Both the position numbers and the translations under genes were made by a program. DNA of 21,940 bases from Bacteroidales bacterium. Its GTDB lineage: Bacteria > Bacteroidota > Bacteroidia > Bacteroidales > UBA932. The notes below the pieces were generated by a model. That model was not told the origin of the DNA and searched no databases. It saw only the letters and a list, made by a program, of their open reading frames with translations. This document shows, one piece after another, positions 1 to 7,969 of this stretch. The DNA lies in the NCBI GenBank assembly GCA_004555145.1, contig SFJB01000014.1:1-21940 (forward strand), given 5' to 3'. Each line of letters begins with the position of its first letter. Position 1 is the stretch's first letter.

Positions 1-1
1 C

Positions 2-505
2 AAGAATCCTATCGTTGCGGAATTTCTTGGATTGTCACCTAATCTTGATTTTACGGAAACTAAACTTGAAGCTGCTATCATCACTCAAATTCAGAAGTTT
101 TTACTTGAGTTAGGGAAAGGTTATGCTTTCGTTGATCGCCAGCAACATATAGCCACAGATGCTGGGGATTTCTATATTGACTTGGTCTTTTATAACTATA
201 AGCTCAAGTGTTTTTTGCTGATTGACCTTAAAACCACCCGTATAACGCATCAGGATGTCGGACAAATGGATATGTACGTCCGGATGTATGATGAACTGAA
301 ATGCGGACCTGATGACAACCCCACGATTGGTCTTATTCTATGTGCAGATACCAGTAAAGATATAGCAAAATATTCCATTCTGCGCGACAATAAGCAATTG
401 TTTGCTGCGAAGTATCTGACCTATCTTCCAAGCGAAGAAGAACTCAGGCGTGAAATAGAGAGACAAAAAGAGATTTTTCAATTGCAGCACTCAGAGGTGA
501 AGTAA
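2..505 (+). CDS. DUF1016/YhcG-family PD-(D/E)xK nuclease, 3' part only
   Basis: The open frame runs in from the left edge (in frame from base 2), so the start and N-terminal domain lie outside the window; about 167 residues remain. They match the C-terminal nuclease domain of the DUF1016 (YhcG-like) family: an EFLGL segment, then QKFLLELGKGYAFVDRQ, then FYIDLVFYNYKLKCFLLIDLKT, which carries the PD-(D/E)xK-type acidic residue and the D-L-K strand, then HQDVGQMDMYVRMYDE and DDNPTIGLILC. The family is usually an accessory gene, often near restriction-modification or mobile DNA; its substrate is not established here. The DNA is AT-richer than the rest (44 of the first 120 bases are G or C), which fits a foreign origin. 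It ends 249 bases before tRNA-Ser and converges with it. A TTG at 32 could be read as a start, but homology continues upstream of it. Confidence 0.9.
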   Translation, partial: KNPIVAEFLGLSPNLDFTETKLEAAIITQIQKFLLELGKGYAFVDRQQHIATDAGDFYIDLVFYNYKLKCFLLIDLKTTRITHQDVGQMDMYVRMYDELKCGPDDNPTIGLILCADTSKDIAKYSILRDNKQLFAAKYLTYLPSEEELRREIERQKEIFQLQHSEVK

Positions 506-551
506 TATCTATTTGAAGGATAGAGCGTTCCAATGAGTTTTCAATAGATAT
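505..551. repeat. Inverted repeat just after the DUF1016 gene
   Basis: ATATCTATTTGAA at 505-517 pairs with TTCAATAGATAT at 540-551, with one extra T in the left arm; the loop is 22 nt. It begins at the last base of the DUF1016 stop codon. No T-run follows, so it is not a standard terminator. It could be a 3' processing hairpin or the first of the palindromes that fill this spacer. Confidence 0.6.
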
Positions 552-555
552 CGAA

Positions 556-668
556 GCACAGGCCCACTGTGCGGGATTAGCCACGCTTCGCGTGCCTTTT
601 CCCTCCCCGCTCGCCGCGGGGCCCTTGCAAACGATTTGAAGCTCACGGCCTTACGGCCTTTGAGCTTT
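556..668. repeat. Run of four short hairpins in the spacer
   Basis: Four palindromes follow one another: GCACAG/CTGTGC (556-561 with 567-572), CACGC/GCGTG (582-586 with 590-594), CCCCGC/GCGGGG (605-610 with 616-621), and GCTCA..GGCC/GGCC..TGAGC (about 641-665). The last is followed by TTTT and could act as a weak terminator for the plus-strand nuclease gene. No convincing protein is encoded here. The density of palindromes suggests a structured RNA, an interspersed extragenic repeat or an integration scar; the sequence alone does not decide. Confidence 0.55.
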
Positions 669-754
669 TCCGCACAAGTCCTTACAGGATCAAGCTCCTG
701 ACGGCCTTGCACGAAAAAAGCCCAGCGCTTTGCGCTGAGCTTCAAATTGTTTGC
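627..754. repeat. 18-bp inverted repeat bracketing the tRNA-Ser terminator
   Basis: Bases 627-644 (GCAAACGATTTGAAGCTC) are the reverse complement of 737-754 with one mismatch (17 of 18). The right copy ends at the discriminator base of tRNA-Ser and overlaps the outer arm of its terminator. The arms are 92 nt apart and enclose the terminator and the GGCC-rich hairpin. Origin and role are unknown. Confidence 0.7.
714..741 (-). terminator. Intrinsic terminator of tRNA-Ser
   Basis: On the minus strand, AGCTCAGCGC, a 3-nt loop and GCGCTGGGCT form a 10-bp stem with one G-T wobble (719-728 with 732-741), followed by a run of T (plus-strand A at 714-719). It starts 13 nt after the tRNA 3' end, as expected for a single-gene tRNA transcript. 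Confidence 0.88.
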
Positions 755-838
755 GGAAGGTGAGGGATTCGAACCCCCGAACCCGTTAAGGTCAACAGTT
801 TTCAAGACTGCCGCCATCAACCACTCGGCCAACCTTCC
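754..838 (-). tRNA. tRNA-Ser (anticodon UGA)
   Basis: The minus strand folds as a class II tRNA of 85 nt. The acceptor stem GGAAGGT (832-838) pairs with ACCTTCC (755-761), with discriminator G at 754. The D-arm region reads GGCCGAGTGGTTGATGGC, the anticodon loop CTTGAAA has anticodon TGA, there is a long variable arm, and the T-arm contains GGTTCGAATCC. The long variable arm and UGA anticodon identify a serine acceptor reading UCA-type codons. CCA is not encoded. It has its own promoter and terminator. Its 3' end faces the AT-rich nuclease gene, the usual orientation for an island inserted at a tRNA. Confidence 0.97.
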
Positions 839-856
839 TATTCCCATACGGGACTG

Positions 857-887
857 CAAATGTATGAAAAATCTGGCAATCTGCAAA
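857..887 (-). promoter_or_regulatory. Promoter of tRNA-Ser
   Basis: On the minus strand TTTG (884-887) and TACATTTG (857-864) are separated by 19 nt, an exact match to the Bacteroidota housekeeping promoter TTTG-N19-TAnnTTTG. Transcription would start some 10-15 nt before the mature tRNA 5' end at 838. Confidence 0.85.
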
Positions 888-961
888 AAAAATCTTGAGA
901 AAGAATGGCGGCGAAGATAATTTTTGTTAATTTCGCTGACAGATAAACAAGCTTGACAGAA

Positions 962-1585
962 ATGAAAACATCATTCATAAGCACAGCGATGTCCTTTCTT
1001 GCAACCTTGGTCCTGTTCAGTTCCTGTGCCCACGGCCCGGCAAGTCCGAAGGTGGACAAGTGGTCATTCTCGGAAAGGATGCTCATCAGGAAACAGGCGG
1101 ACAAGCCTATGCGTGTGCTGACCATTGCGGACAGGGAGGACTCACTCTTCCTGAGGAAAAGTGCAGCGGATCTCAGTGCCGAGATGGTGGGCAGCAGACA
1201 GTACAAGAAGCTCTCTGAGAGGATGATAGCAACAGTCACTTCGCCCGAACAGGACGGGGTTGGCATTGCGGGCCCGCAGGTGGGAATCCCGAGAAGAATC
1301 GTGGCAGTGCAGCGTTTCGACAAGGAAAACGAACCCTTCGAAGTATATCCTCAGATACGCATCACAGCCCTGAGAGGGGAAAGGAACCTCGGCTGGGAAG
1401 GCTGCCTCAGCGTGCCGGATATGCGTGGGGAAGTGCTGAGATACAATGACATAGACATAAGCTACATCTCCCCGAAGACCCTGCGAGACACCAGCGAAAC
1501 CATAAGTGGTTTTACTGCAGTGATCTTCCAGCACGAGTGCGACCACCTCGACGGCATACTCTACACGGACTATCTCGATGACTGA
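962..1585 (+). CDS. Peptide deformylase homologue with lipoprotein signal
   Basis: A 207-residue protein with the three peptide deformylase motifs: GVGIAGPQ (99-106, motif 1 with G in place of the usual second A), EGCLS (146-150, metal-binding Cys148) and HECDH (191-195, metal-binding His191 and His195, catalytic Glu192). The fold and active-site residues are therefore intact. Unusually, the N-terminus is a hydrophobic signal ending in FSSC, so Cys22 is probably lipidated and the enzyme exported to the envelope; normal deformylase is cytosolic and removes formyl from new proteins. I chose ATG 962 over an in-frame TTG nine bases upstream because it starts the signal peptide cleanly. The stop overlaps the next gene by 8 nt. 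The housekeeping def gene is presumably elsewhere; the substrate of this copy is unknown. Confidence 0.85.
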   Translation: MKTSFISTAMSFLATLVLFSSCAHGPASPKVDKWSFSERMLIRKQADKPMRVLTIADREDSLFLRKSAADLSAEMVGSRQYKKLSERMIATVTSPEQDGVGIAGPQVGIPRRIVAVQRFDKENEPFEVYPQIRITALRGERNLGWEGCLSVPDMRGEVLRYNDIDISYISPKTLRDTSETISGFTAVIFQHECDHLDGILYTDYLDD

Positions 1586-2195
1586 AGCGAATCCTATTGG
1601 CACAGACGGCATCCGGGCCGTCAAGTTCAGGCAAGTTCCGGCTGAAGATGCCGATGCCGCCCTGCGCATCATCAGGGATGCCCAGGCAATGATGAAGGAA
1701 CTCGGCCGCAAGCAATGGCAGGACGGCTATCCAGCCGGCCCCGACATTGAGCGTGACATCGCCCGGGGATATGCCTATGGTTTGTATTCGCCGGAAGGCA
1801 GCCTGATAGCCTACGGGGCCGTAGTCTTCGACGGAGAACCGACCTACCGCATCATAAGAGGGGAGTGGCTGTGTGAAGGCGACTACGTGGTCCTCCACCG
1901 CCTCGCCGTGGCCAAAGACATGAGGCACAGAGGCCTGGCCCGGCAGTTCTTCGCGAAAGTGGAGGAAATGGCAGTCGCACGCGGCTGCGCCTCCTTCCGG
2001 GTGGACACGAACTATGACAATACCTGTATGCTGGCCTTGCTGCCTGAGCTGGGCTTCACTTGCTGCGGAGAAATCACCCTCGCAAGCGGTGACAGCCGCA
2101 AGGCCTTCGAGAAGCCTCTGCGCGACCTCGAGAACCCCATGTGCGACCTTGAAAAGCTAAATCACCAAAACAATAATCACAATGAAATCGTCTGA
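1578..2195 (+). CDS. GNAT-family N-acetyltransferase
   Basis: A 205-residue protein with a GNAT core. The acetyl-CoA motif A is visible as LHRLAVAKDMRHRGLARQFF (residues 106-125), with the pyrophosphate loop RHRGLA at 116-121, followed by a helix and strand (RGCASFRVDTNYDN) and the LPELGF segment typical of the C-terminal half. It transfers an acyl group from acyl-CoA to an amine; the substrate cannot be told. There is no signal peptide, so it is cytoplasmic. Its ATG overlaps the end of the deformylase gene by 8 nt and its stop lies 14 nt inside the glycosidase gene, so the three are probably co-transcribed and translationally coupled. The last 20 or so residues are Asn-rich and look like read-through into spacer sequence rather than domain. 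Confidence 0.88.
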   Translation: MTEANPIGTDGIRAVKFRQVPAEDADAALRIIRDAQAMMKELGRKQWQDGYPAGPDIERDIARGYAYGLYSPEGSLIAYGAVVFDGEPTYRIIRGEWLCEGDYVVLHRLAVAKDMRHRGLARQFFAKVEEMAVARGCASFRVDTNYDNTCMLALLPELGFTCCGEITLASGDSRKAFEKPLRDLENPMCDLEKLNHQNNNHNEIV

Positions 2196-4140
2196 AACCA
2201 AAACCCTTTGTGCGTCATTTCTGCTGACGCTGTTTCTGTTTGCAGGCTGCTGCAGCTCCAACATGGCCGAGGCTCCCTCTGCTTCCCCGGCACCGCTCGC
2301 CCCATACGGAAGCTACACTGACGGCCTTATTGCGGACATCACCCCGACAGGCTGGCTTGCGGAGCTTCTCGACCGCCAACTCGACGGTCTCAGCGGCCAT
2401 CCTGAGGCTATGGACTACCCCTACAACAGCCCTCTCTGGGCCGGTGAACTCAAGCGCGACTCGGAGTCCCGCGGTGCAGACTGGTGGCGCTATGAGCAGA
2501 CGGCATACTACCTTGACGGCATAGCCAGGCTTGCCTGCATCACCGGGGACGAAACGCTCGGCGGCGTATGGCAGAACAATCTTGAATATGTGCTCGCACA
2601 TCCCCAGGCAGAGCCGGCAGGACGCCTGGGGGCAGCTGGCCGCTCCATGGCATGGCCGTTTGCAGTATTCTTCCGCGCGCTCAAGGCCTCATACGAAGCC
2701 ACCGGTGACCCCCGCATCCCGGAGGCACTTGAAAAGCACTACCTCAGCTACAGCCTGGATGAGCTCAGCGACCACCGCCACGTGGTCAACGTGGAGGGAA
2801 TGCTATGGACCTGGTCCCTCACCGGCAACGATGAGCTGCTGACCCGCGCCCGTGCTGCCTGGGATGCGGCTAATGCCGAGCTTACCCAAGCCAACTGTCT
2901 GGATGACAAGGATTTCCATATGCACGGAGTGACCATGAACGAGCTCCTGAAGGTGCCGATGCTGCTCTATGCATACACCGGTGAGGAGGAGTACCTGCGC
3001 GCCGCGCTCAACGCCGACCGCAAAATGGAGGCTGCCAATATGCTCGTGGACGGTTGCGTATCAAGCACCGAACACCTTGCCGGCAGGGATCCGCTTGCCA
3101 GCCACGAAACCTGCGACATCGTTGACTACAGCTGGACTATGGGCTACTTCCTCGAGACTACGGGGGATGCAGGCTGGGCTGACCGCATCGAGCGCTGTGC
3201 CTTCAACGCCGGACTCGGCTCCATCACCAAGGACTTCCGCGCGATGCAGTATTTCTCCTGCCCCAACCAGTTCCTCGCCACCGGAACCTCGGACCACAAC
3301 GCCTTCAAGTACGGCAAGACATGGATGCAGTACCGCCCTATCCACGAGACTGAATGCTGCATAGGAAACATACACCGCCTCTTCCCGAACTACGTCTCAA
3401 GGATGTGGATGACCGACGCGGACGGAGCCCCTGTCGCCACCCTGTATGGCCCTTGTGAGCTCCTGCTCGACCTCGGCGACGGACTCAGCGTAAAGATTGA
3501 GGAAATCACAAATTATCCGTTCGGGGAGGACATCGACTTCCGTTTCACATTCTACCGCAACGGACGCCGCAGCCGTGCTTCCCACGTGATGGCGTTCAGC
3601 TACAGGCTGCCTGCGTGGTGCTCACCGGACGGAAAAGCCGGCTTCCGCACCGAACGCCGAGCCTGGAAGAGCGGGGATGTATTCAGCATACACTTGCCTA
3701 TGAAGCCGGTCTTCGAGGATAACCCCGTGCAGGGAAGATCTGTGGTCATGGGACCGCTTGTGTACTCATACTCAATACCTTCCAAGTGGGAGGAGGATAC
3801 TGCCACCTACGAGAATCTGGCCGGAAAGCAGTGCCGCAACCCCGAGTTCCGGAGCTGGACTATTACCCCTTCCGCTGAATGGAACTATGCTCTCAAAGAT
3901 TGTAGCTCCGATGAAATAGAGATAGTAAGGCGCGACACTGACGGATTCCCGTTCGACGAAGGTGAATCTCCAATCTTGCTGCGCGTAAAGGCGTGCACAG
4001 CAGAAGGCTGGGAGCTTAAGGACGGGCAGCTGACCCCGTCTCTCCCGGAAACGGTCACCAGGGGTGAAGACGCAGTGCTGGAGCTCAGTCCTCTGGGCAG
4101 CACAGTGCTGAGGCTGAGCATCTTCCCTATTGCCGAATAA
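2182..4140 (+). CDS. GH127/DUF1680 family lipoprotein glycosidase (beta-L-arabinofuranosidase-like)
   Basis: A 652-residue protein. The N-terminal signal ends in LFAGC, so Cys23 is a likely lipidation site and the enzyme is exported and membrane-anchored. The middle is an (alpha/alpha)6-type region. It carries both zinc/active-site motifs of GH127: SHETCD with Glu309 and Cys311, and HETECC with Cys392 and Cys393. By comparison with characterised GH127 beta-L-arabinofuranosidases, one Cys of the ECC pair would be the nucleophile and the Glu the acid/base. The C-terminal part is beta-rich. Expected role is release of L-arabinofuranose or a related sugar from plant polysaccharide or glycoprotein; the family has other specificities, so the sugar is inferred. 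No SusC/SusD genes are nearby. It ends 1 base before the end of the convergent tilS gene, with no terminator between. Confidence 0.88.
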   Translation: MKSSETKTLCASFLLTLFLFAGCCSSNMAEAPSASPAPLAPYGSYTDGLIADITPTGWLAELLDRQLDGLSGHPEAMDYPYNSPLWAGELKRDSESRGADWWRYEQTAYYLDGIARLACITGDETLGGVWQNNLEYVLAHPQAEPAGRLGAAGRSMAWPFAVFFRALKASYEATGDPRIPEALEKHYLSYSLDELSDHRHVVNVEGMLWTWSLTGNDELLTRARAAWDAANAELTQANCLDDKDFHMHGVTMNELLKVPMLLYAYTGEEEYLRAALNADRKMEAANMLVDGCVSSTEHLAGRDPLASHETCDIVDYSWTMGYFLETTGDAGWADRIERCAFNAGLGSITKDFRAMQYFSCPNQFLATGTSDHNAFKYGKTWMQYRPIHETECCIGNIHRLFPNYVSRMWMTDADGAPVATLYGPCELLLDLGDGLSVKIEEITNYPFGEDIDFRFTFYRNGRRSRASHVMAFSYRLPAWCSPDGKAGFRTERRAWKSGDVFSIHLPMKPVFEDNPVQGRSVVMGPLVYSYSIPSKWEEDTATYENLAGKQCRNPEFRSWTITPSAEWNYALKDCSSDEIEIVRRDTDGFPFDEGESPILLRVKACTAEGWELKDGQLTPSLPETVTRGEDAVLELSPLGSTVLRLSIFPIAE

Positions 4141-4141
4141 G

Positions 4142-5368
4142 TCAGTCTTTGAATTTGAGCCTGAGAACCCTGGAGGTGGTCCCGTCCACTTTCAGGGTTT
4201 CGTCTATGCGGGAGCATAGTATGGCGCCGACATGGCTTCCCTCTATCTCGAGCACGCGCACCCCGGCCTTGCTCCCGACCGTGAATCCCAACTCCTTGAG
4301 TATGTCGGAAAGCTTCTTGCGCCGGCCTCCCATTCCGAGCGGGCGCATCCAGTCTCCAGGCTGGAAGTGCCTGATTCTCAGCGGTTGCGGCACTTTGTCC
4401 GCGTCCAGCACCAGGCAGCCCTCCTCCTGCTTCAGGCTGGAAAGTGCTTCCCGGGGCAGCAGCTCGCACAGCAATTCGGGCCCGTCGCAAACGGATGTCG
4501 CGCACAGCTCCAGTCTCGTGCTTGAGGCCACAACAGGTCCGAAGCGCTTCCCTCCGATCTGGCGTCCGCTGCGCAGGGTATCCCTGAGGTCTTCGAACTC
4601 ACCCTTGCGTATTCCGCTGCCCTCCAGGAGGCGCCAGAGCACGTATTCCCAATGCTTCAGCCCCAGCAGCGCCCGCAGGTCAATGCTCCCGTCGCCGCAA
4701 AGCACCCGTCCCCTGGCATCGAGCCAGTAATCCTCCACTATGGCGCCGGCTTGCGCGAACCTTTCCATATCCTCGCACAAGGTGGCGGTAATGGAAGGGT
4801 TCAGGTCCCGCAGACGCGGGAATATCTCGTTGCGCAGCACGTTGCGTTTGTACAGGCTCTGCGCGTTGGTGCTGTCCTCGCGCCAGCTGCAGCCGTGCTC
4901 CAGCATCCACTTGCGTATCTCTTCCCGGGATGTGCGGAGCAATGGGCGAACTATGCCGGGCCGCTCGCCCATACCGCTGATGCCGCGCAGCCCCGTGCCC
5001 CGTATCAGGTTGAGCATCAAGGTCTCGGCATCATCATCGGCGTTGTGCGCAATGGCGGTGGCTTCATACCCGTATTCGGAGCACAGCTGTGCGAACCAGC
5101 CGTACCTTAGCTCGCGCGCCGCCATTTCGGTGCTCAAGCCGTGCGCTTCTGCGTATCCAAGTGTGTCAAAGCGCTTTACGTGGCACTCCAAGCCCCTTTC
5201 CCTGCACCACTGCCGCACGAAAGCCTCGTCCCCGTCAGATTCCTCCCCGCGCAGGCAGAAGTTGCAATGGGCAAGGGCAAGCAGGGCCCCGGGAAATAGT
5301 TCCGAGGCCCTGTTAGCCAAATACATAGAGTCTATGCCTCCGCTGACCGCGAGAAGGATGTTCTTCAT
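4142..5368 (-). CDS. tilS: tRNA(Ile)-lysidine synthase
   Basis: A 408-residue protein starting with the ATP-pyrophosphatase P-loop AVSGGIDS (SGGIDS at 9-14). NFCLRGEESDGDEAFVRQWC and AIAHNADDDAETLMLNLIRGTGLRGISG then mark the PP-loop synthetase domain of TilS. A C-terminal TilS substrate-binding domain ends the protein (FQPGDWMRPLGMGGRRKKLSDILKE and later). The enzyme attaches lysine to C34 of tRNA-Ile(CAU) so that it reads AUA; it is essential and cytosolic. The ATG overlaps the stop of the DUF3078 gene (TAATG), indicating translational coupling in a proS-DUF3078-tilS operon. Its 3' end abuts the GH127 gene tail to tail. Confidence 0.95.
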   Translation of the reverse strand: MKNILLAVSGGIDSMYLANRASELFPGALLALAHCNFCLRGEESDGDEAFVRQWCRERGLECHVKRFDTLGYAEAHGLSTEMAARELRYGWFAQLCSEYGYEATAIAHNADDDAETLMLNLIRGTGLRGISGMGERPGIVRPLLRTSREEIRKWMLEHGCSWREDSTNAQSLYKRNVLRNEIFPRLRDLNPSITATLCEDMERFAQAGAIVEDYWLDARGRVLCGDGSIDLRALLGLKHWEYVLWRLLEGSGIRKGEFEDLRDTLRSGRQIGGKRFGPVVASSTRLELCATSVCDGPELLCELLPREALSSLKQEEGCLVLDADKVPQPLRIRHFQPGDWMRPLGMGGRRKKLSDILKELGFTVGSKAGVRVLEIEGSHVGAILCSRIDETLKVDGTTSRVLRLKFKD

Positions 5369-6378
5369 TATCTCTTATTGGTGATAAGGTAAGTGAACTT
5401 GATGGAGAAGGACTCCTTGAACTGCACTTTCTGCACTCCGTCGATCCTCACGATAGGGTCGTACAGCAGCCAAGTGTCAAGGGAGATCCTGAAGTACTTC
5501 GCAAGCTGGCAGGAAATCTTGTTGTCCCAGTTCACACGGTTGCTCTTGAACGGATTGTTGAGGTAGTCGGTGAAGAGCACGAGCTGGGTCTCGTACCTGA
5601 AGAGGTCGTTGAGGGCCATCTTGAAGTTGAGCTTGATCTGGGCACCGAACTGGAACAGGGCACTGCGGTAATTGGCACCGACAGCCGGGTCCAGGTCATC
5701 CGAGATGAGGTGCATACCATATTTCTTGCGCAGAGCCTCGATGGTGCAGATGGTGAAACCTCCGGTAACAGGGGCAACGTTGACGTTGAACCAGTCATTC
5801 GGGGTCCACTCCATACCGAGCGCCACGTTGGTGTAGGCCGGAGCGAACATTCCCGATTTGAGAGTACCGTTCCACTGTCCGCTTGCCTCGTCGAGAACGT
5901 ATGAGTCGTAGCTGTTAGAGAACTGGCTCCTGAAATCGAAGGAGGCGGTGTAGTTCCACTTGCTGTCCTTGGCTGTCCTGTACGCAAGCCGGCTTTCCAG
6001 ATACATCAGGTCGTTGCTCTTCTGGAGCAGGTTCTTCTTGTCCGCCGACCAGAGGAAACCGTACTGCAGCTGAAGACGGTTGTTCCAGCTGAGGAACTTC
6101 TTGACATAGTTTGCCTTGGCATCGATTCCGGCGTTCATAGTGAACGTGTTGTAGCCGCCCGCTGCCCAGTTCCACAGGCTGGTACTGTTCATTCCGAGAT
6201 CAAACTGGGCGGAGGAGTTCCAATACTGGGGTTTCTCTTCCTTTTCCTTGCTCTGAGGGGCCTGCATAATTGCAACTGCAGCCTCCGCTATAACCTTCTG
6301 GACATCGTCCTGGGCCTTGAGTGTCACGCCCGGCAGCATTACGGATGCTGCCAGCATTATGGTAAACAATTTCTTCAT
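5368..6378 (-). CDS. DUF3078 outer-membrane protein
   Basis: A 336-residue protein with a cleavable signal peptide (MKKLFTIMLAASVML..., probable cut after Ala22). The body is rich in alternating strands with aromatic residues (WNNRLQLQYGFLWSADKKNLLQ, ESRLAYRT, YTASFDFRSQFS) and a beta-type C-terminus (FKESFSIKFTYL), as in small outer-membrane barrels. It matches the Bacteroidota DUF3078 family, whose members begin the mature part with a Gln/Trp-rich N(S/T)SL(W)NWAAGG segment; this is visible at about residues 64-76. The molecular role is not known. It is packed 1 base after the proS stop and overlaps tilS, so it is expressed with housekeeping translation genes, which may only reflect operon history. 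Confidence 0.85.
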   Translation of the reverse strand: MKKLFTIMLAASVMLPGVTLKAQDDVQKVIAEAAVAIMQAPQSKEKEEKPQYWNSSAQFDLGMNSTSLWNWAAGGYNTFTMNAGIDAKANYVKKFLSWNNRLQLQYGFLWSADKKNLLQKSNDLMYLESRLAYRTAKDSKWNYTASFDFRSQFSNSYDSYVLDEASGQWNGTLKSGMFAPAYTNVALGMEWTPNDWFNVNVAPVTGGFTICTIEALRKKYGMHLISDDLDPAVGANYRSALFQFGAQIKLNFKMALNDLFRYETQLVLFTDYLNNPFKSNRVNWDNKISCQLAKYFRISLDTWLLYDPIVRIDGVQKVQFKESFSIKFTYLITNKR

Positions 6379-6379
6379 A

Positions 6380-7858
6380 CTAGTACGCGATTGCGAATAC
6401 TACTCTTCCCTTGGAAGGCTTGCCGGAGTATATGTCCACGCCTTCCTCATCATTTACATAACTGTCGATAGGAATGCACCTGATCGTCGCCTTGGTGGCA
6501 TCCTTGATGGCCTGCTCGGTCTCGGCGGTGCCGTCCCAATGGCAGAGGAGGAACTTCCCCGTGTTGATCTTTGCCTTGAACTCCTCCCAGCTGTCGCACT
6601 TCTCCACGTGCTCGTCGCGGAACTTGAGAGCCTTGGCGTACATATTGTCCTGGATGGCGTCGAGCAGCTGTGCGATATGGGCTTCGATGCCCTCGAGAGG
6701 CATAGTCTCCTTGGTGAGGGTGTCGCGACGCGCCACTTCCACAGTGCCGGCAGCGAGGTCGCGGGCACCCATGGCGATGCGCACAGGCACTCCCTTGAGC
6801 TCCCACTCGGCGAACTTGAATCCCGGCCTGAGGGTGTCGCGGTCATCTATCTTCACGCTGACTCCCAGGGCCTCGAGTCCGGTCCGGATGTTCTCCATTC
6901 GGGCTATGATTGCCTCGTGTTCCTCATCGGTCTTGTAGATAGGAACCATCACCACCTGGATAGGGGCGAGCTTCGGAGGCAGCACGAGACCGTTGTCGTC
7001 TCCGTGAGCCATTATTAGAGCGCCCATCAGACGCGTGCTCACACCCCACGAAGTGGCCCACACGTATTCCTGCTTGCCTTCCTTGTTGGTATACTGCACG
7101 TCGAATGACTTGGCGAAGTTCTGGCCGAGGAAGTGGGATGTTCCTGCCTGAAGGGCCTTGCCGTCCTGCATCATAGCCTCTATGGTGAGGGTGTCGAGTG
7201 CCCCGGCGAACCTTTCGTTGGGACTCTTGTGCCCTACGATTACCGGCATGGCCATCACCTCACGGGCGAACTTGGCGTACACCTGCACCATCTCGTAGGC
7301 CTTGGCCTGAGCTTCCTCCGAAGTGGCGTGGGCTGTGTGACCCTCCTGCCAGAGGAACTCCGCAGTACGCAGGAATACCCTGGTCCTCATCTCCCAGCGC
7401 ACCACATTGCACCACTGGTTGCAGAGTATAGGGAGGTCTCTCCAGGAAGTGATCCAATTCTTATAGGTGTTCCAGATGATGGTCTCTGAGGTAGGGCGCA
7501 CGATGAGCTCTTCTTCGAGCTTCGCTTCCGGATCCACCACAACTCCCTTTCCGTCAGGGTCGTTCATAAGCCTGTGGTGTGTGACGACCGCGCACTCCTT
7601 GGCGAAACCGGCCACGTGCTCGGCCTCCCTGCTGAAGAAGGACTTGGGGATGAATAGAGGGAAGTATGCGTTCTGGACACCGGTCTTCTTGAACATCCCG
7701 TCCAGGATGGACTGCATCTTCTCCCATATAGCGTAGCCGTAAGGCTTGATTACCATACATCCCCTGACTGCCGACTGCTCCGCAAGGTCAGCTTTGAGTG
7801 CCAGGTCATTATACCATTGAGAATAGTTCTCGGAGCGCTTGGTTACCTCTTTTGCCAT
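6380..7858 (-). CDS. proS: Prolyl-tRNA synthetase, archaeal/eukaryotic type
   Basis: A 492-residue class II aminoacyl-tRNA synthetase charging tRNA-Pro. The N-terminus ([19 protein letters not shown]) and [14 protein letters not shown] are typical of the ProS type found in archaea, eukaryotes and Bacteroidota, which lacks the large editing insertion of the E. coli enzyme. The catalytic core shows RPTSETIIW and [27 protein letters not shown] (motif 2 region). An anticodon-binding domain follows ([11 protein letters not shown] onward), then a C-terminal domain ending in an aromatic tail (VVFAIAY). Length is normal for this type. It is the first gene of a minus-strand operon with the DUF3078 protein and tilS; the spacer to the divergent lipoprotein gene is 124 nt. 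Confidence 0.96.
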   Translation of the reverse strand: MAKEVTKRSENYSQWYNDLALKADLAEQSAVRGCMVIKPYGYAIWEKMQSILDGMFKKTGVQNAYFPLFIPKSFFSREAEHVAGFAKECAVVTHHRLMNDPDGKGVVVDPEAKLEEELIVRPTSETIIWNTYKNWITSWRDLPILCNQWCNVVRWEMRTRVFLRTAEFLWQEGHTAHATSEEAQAKAYEMVQVYAKFAREVMAMPVIVGHKSPNERFAGALDTLTIEAMMQDGKALQAGTSHFLGQNFAKSFDVQYTNKEGKQEYVWATSWGVSTRLMGALIMAHGDDNGLVLPPKLAPIQVVMVPIYKTDEEHEAIIARMENIRTGLEALGVSVKIDDRDTLRPGFKFAEWELKGVPVRIAMGARDLAAGTVEVARRDTLTKETMPLEGIEAHIAQLLDAIQDNMYAKALKFRDEHVEKCDSWEEFKAKINTGKFLLCHWDGTAETEQAIKDATKATIRCIPIDSYVNDEEGVDIYSGKPSKGRVVFAIAY

Positions 7859-7944
7859 AATATGTTGAAAAATCTGCGTTTTTTTTCGAAATTTGCATCT
7901 ATAGTATAAATCCGGGTATGAAACTTGATTTTCAAACCGGAACG

Positions 7945-7952
7945 CAAATATA
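7945..7952 (-). promoter_or_regulatory. Possible -7 box for the proS operon
   Basis: On the minus strand the sequence TATATTTG fits the Bacteroidota TAnnTTTG element, about 87 nt before the proS start. No good TTTG box sits 19-21 nt upstream, so this is a weak call. I found no matching promoter for the divergent plus-strand lipoprotein gene in the same spacer. Confidence 0.4.
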
Positions 7953-7969
7953 CAATTTTATTTATAATA

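Noticed and set aside
627..754. Integron attC-like site
   Set aside because: The arms form an inverted repeat but lack the RYYYAAC/GTTRRRY core ends, and no integrase is nearby.
509..886. Minus-strand open frame across the spacer and tRNA-Ser
   Set aside because: It reads straight through a well-formed tRNA and its terminator, so it cannot be a real gene.
1142..1928. Minus-strand open frames over the deformylase and GNAT genes
   Set aside because: They are shadows of GC-rich coding sequence; the plus-strand frames carry clear catalytic motifs.
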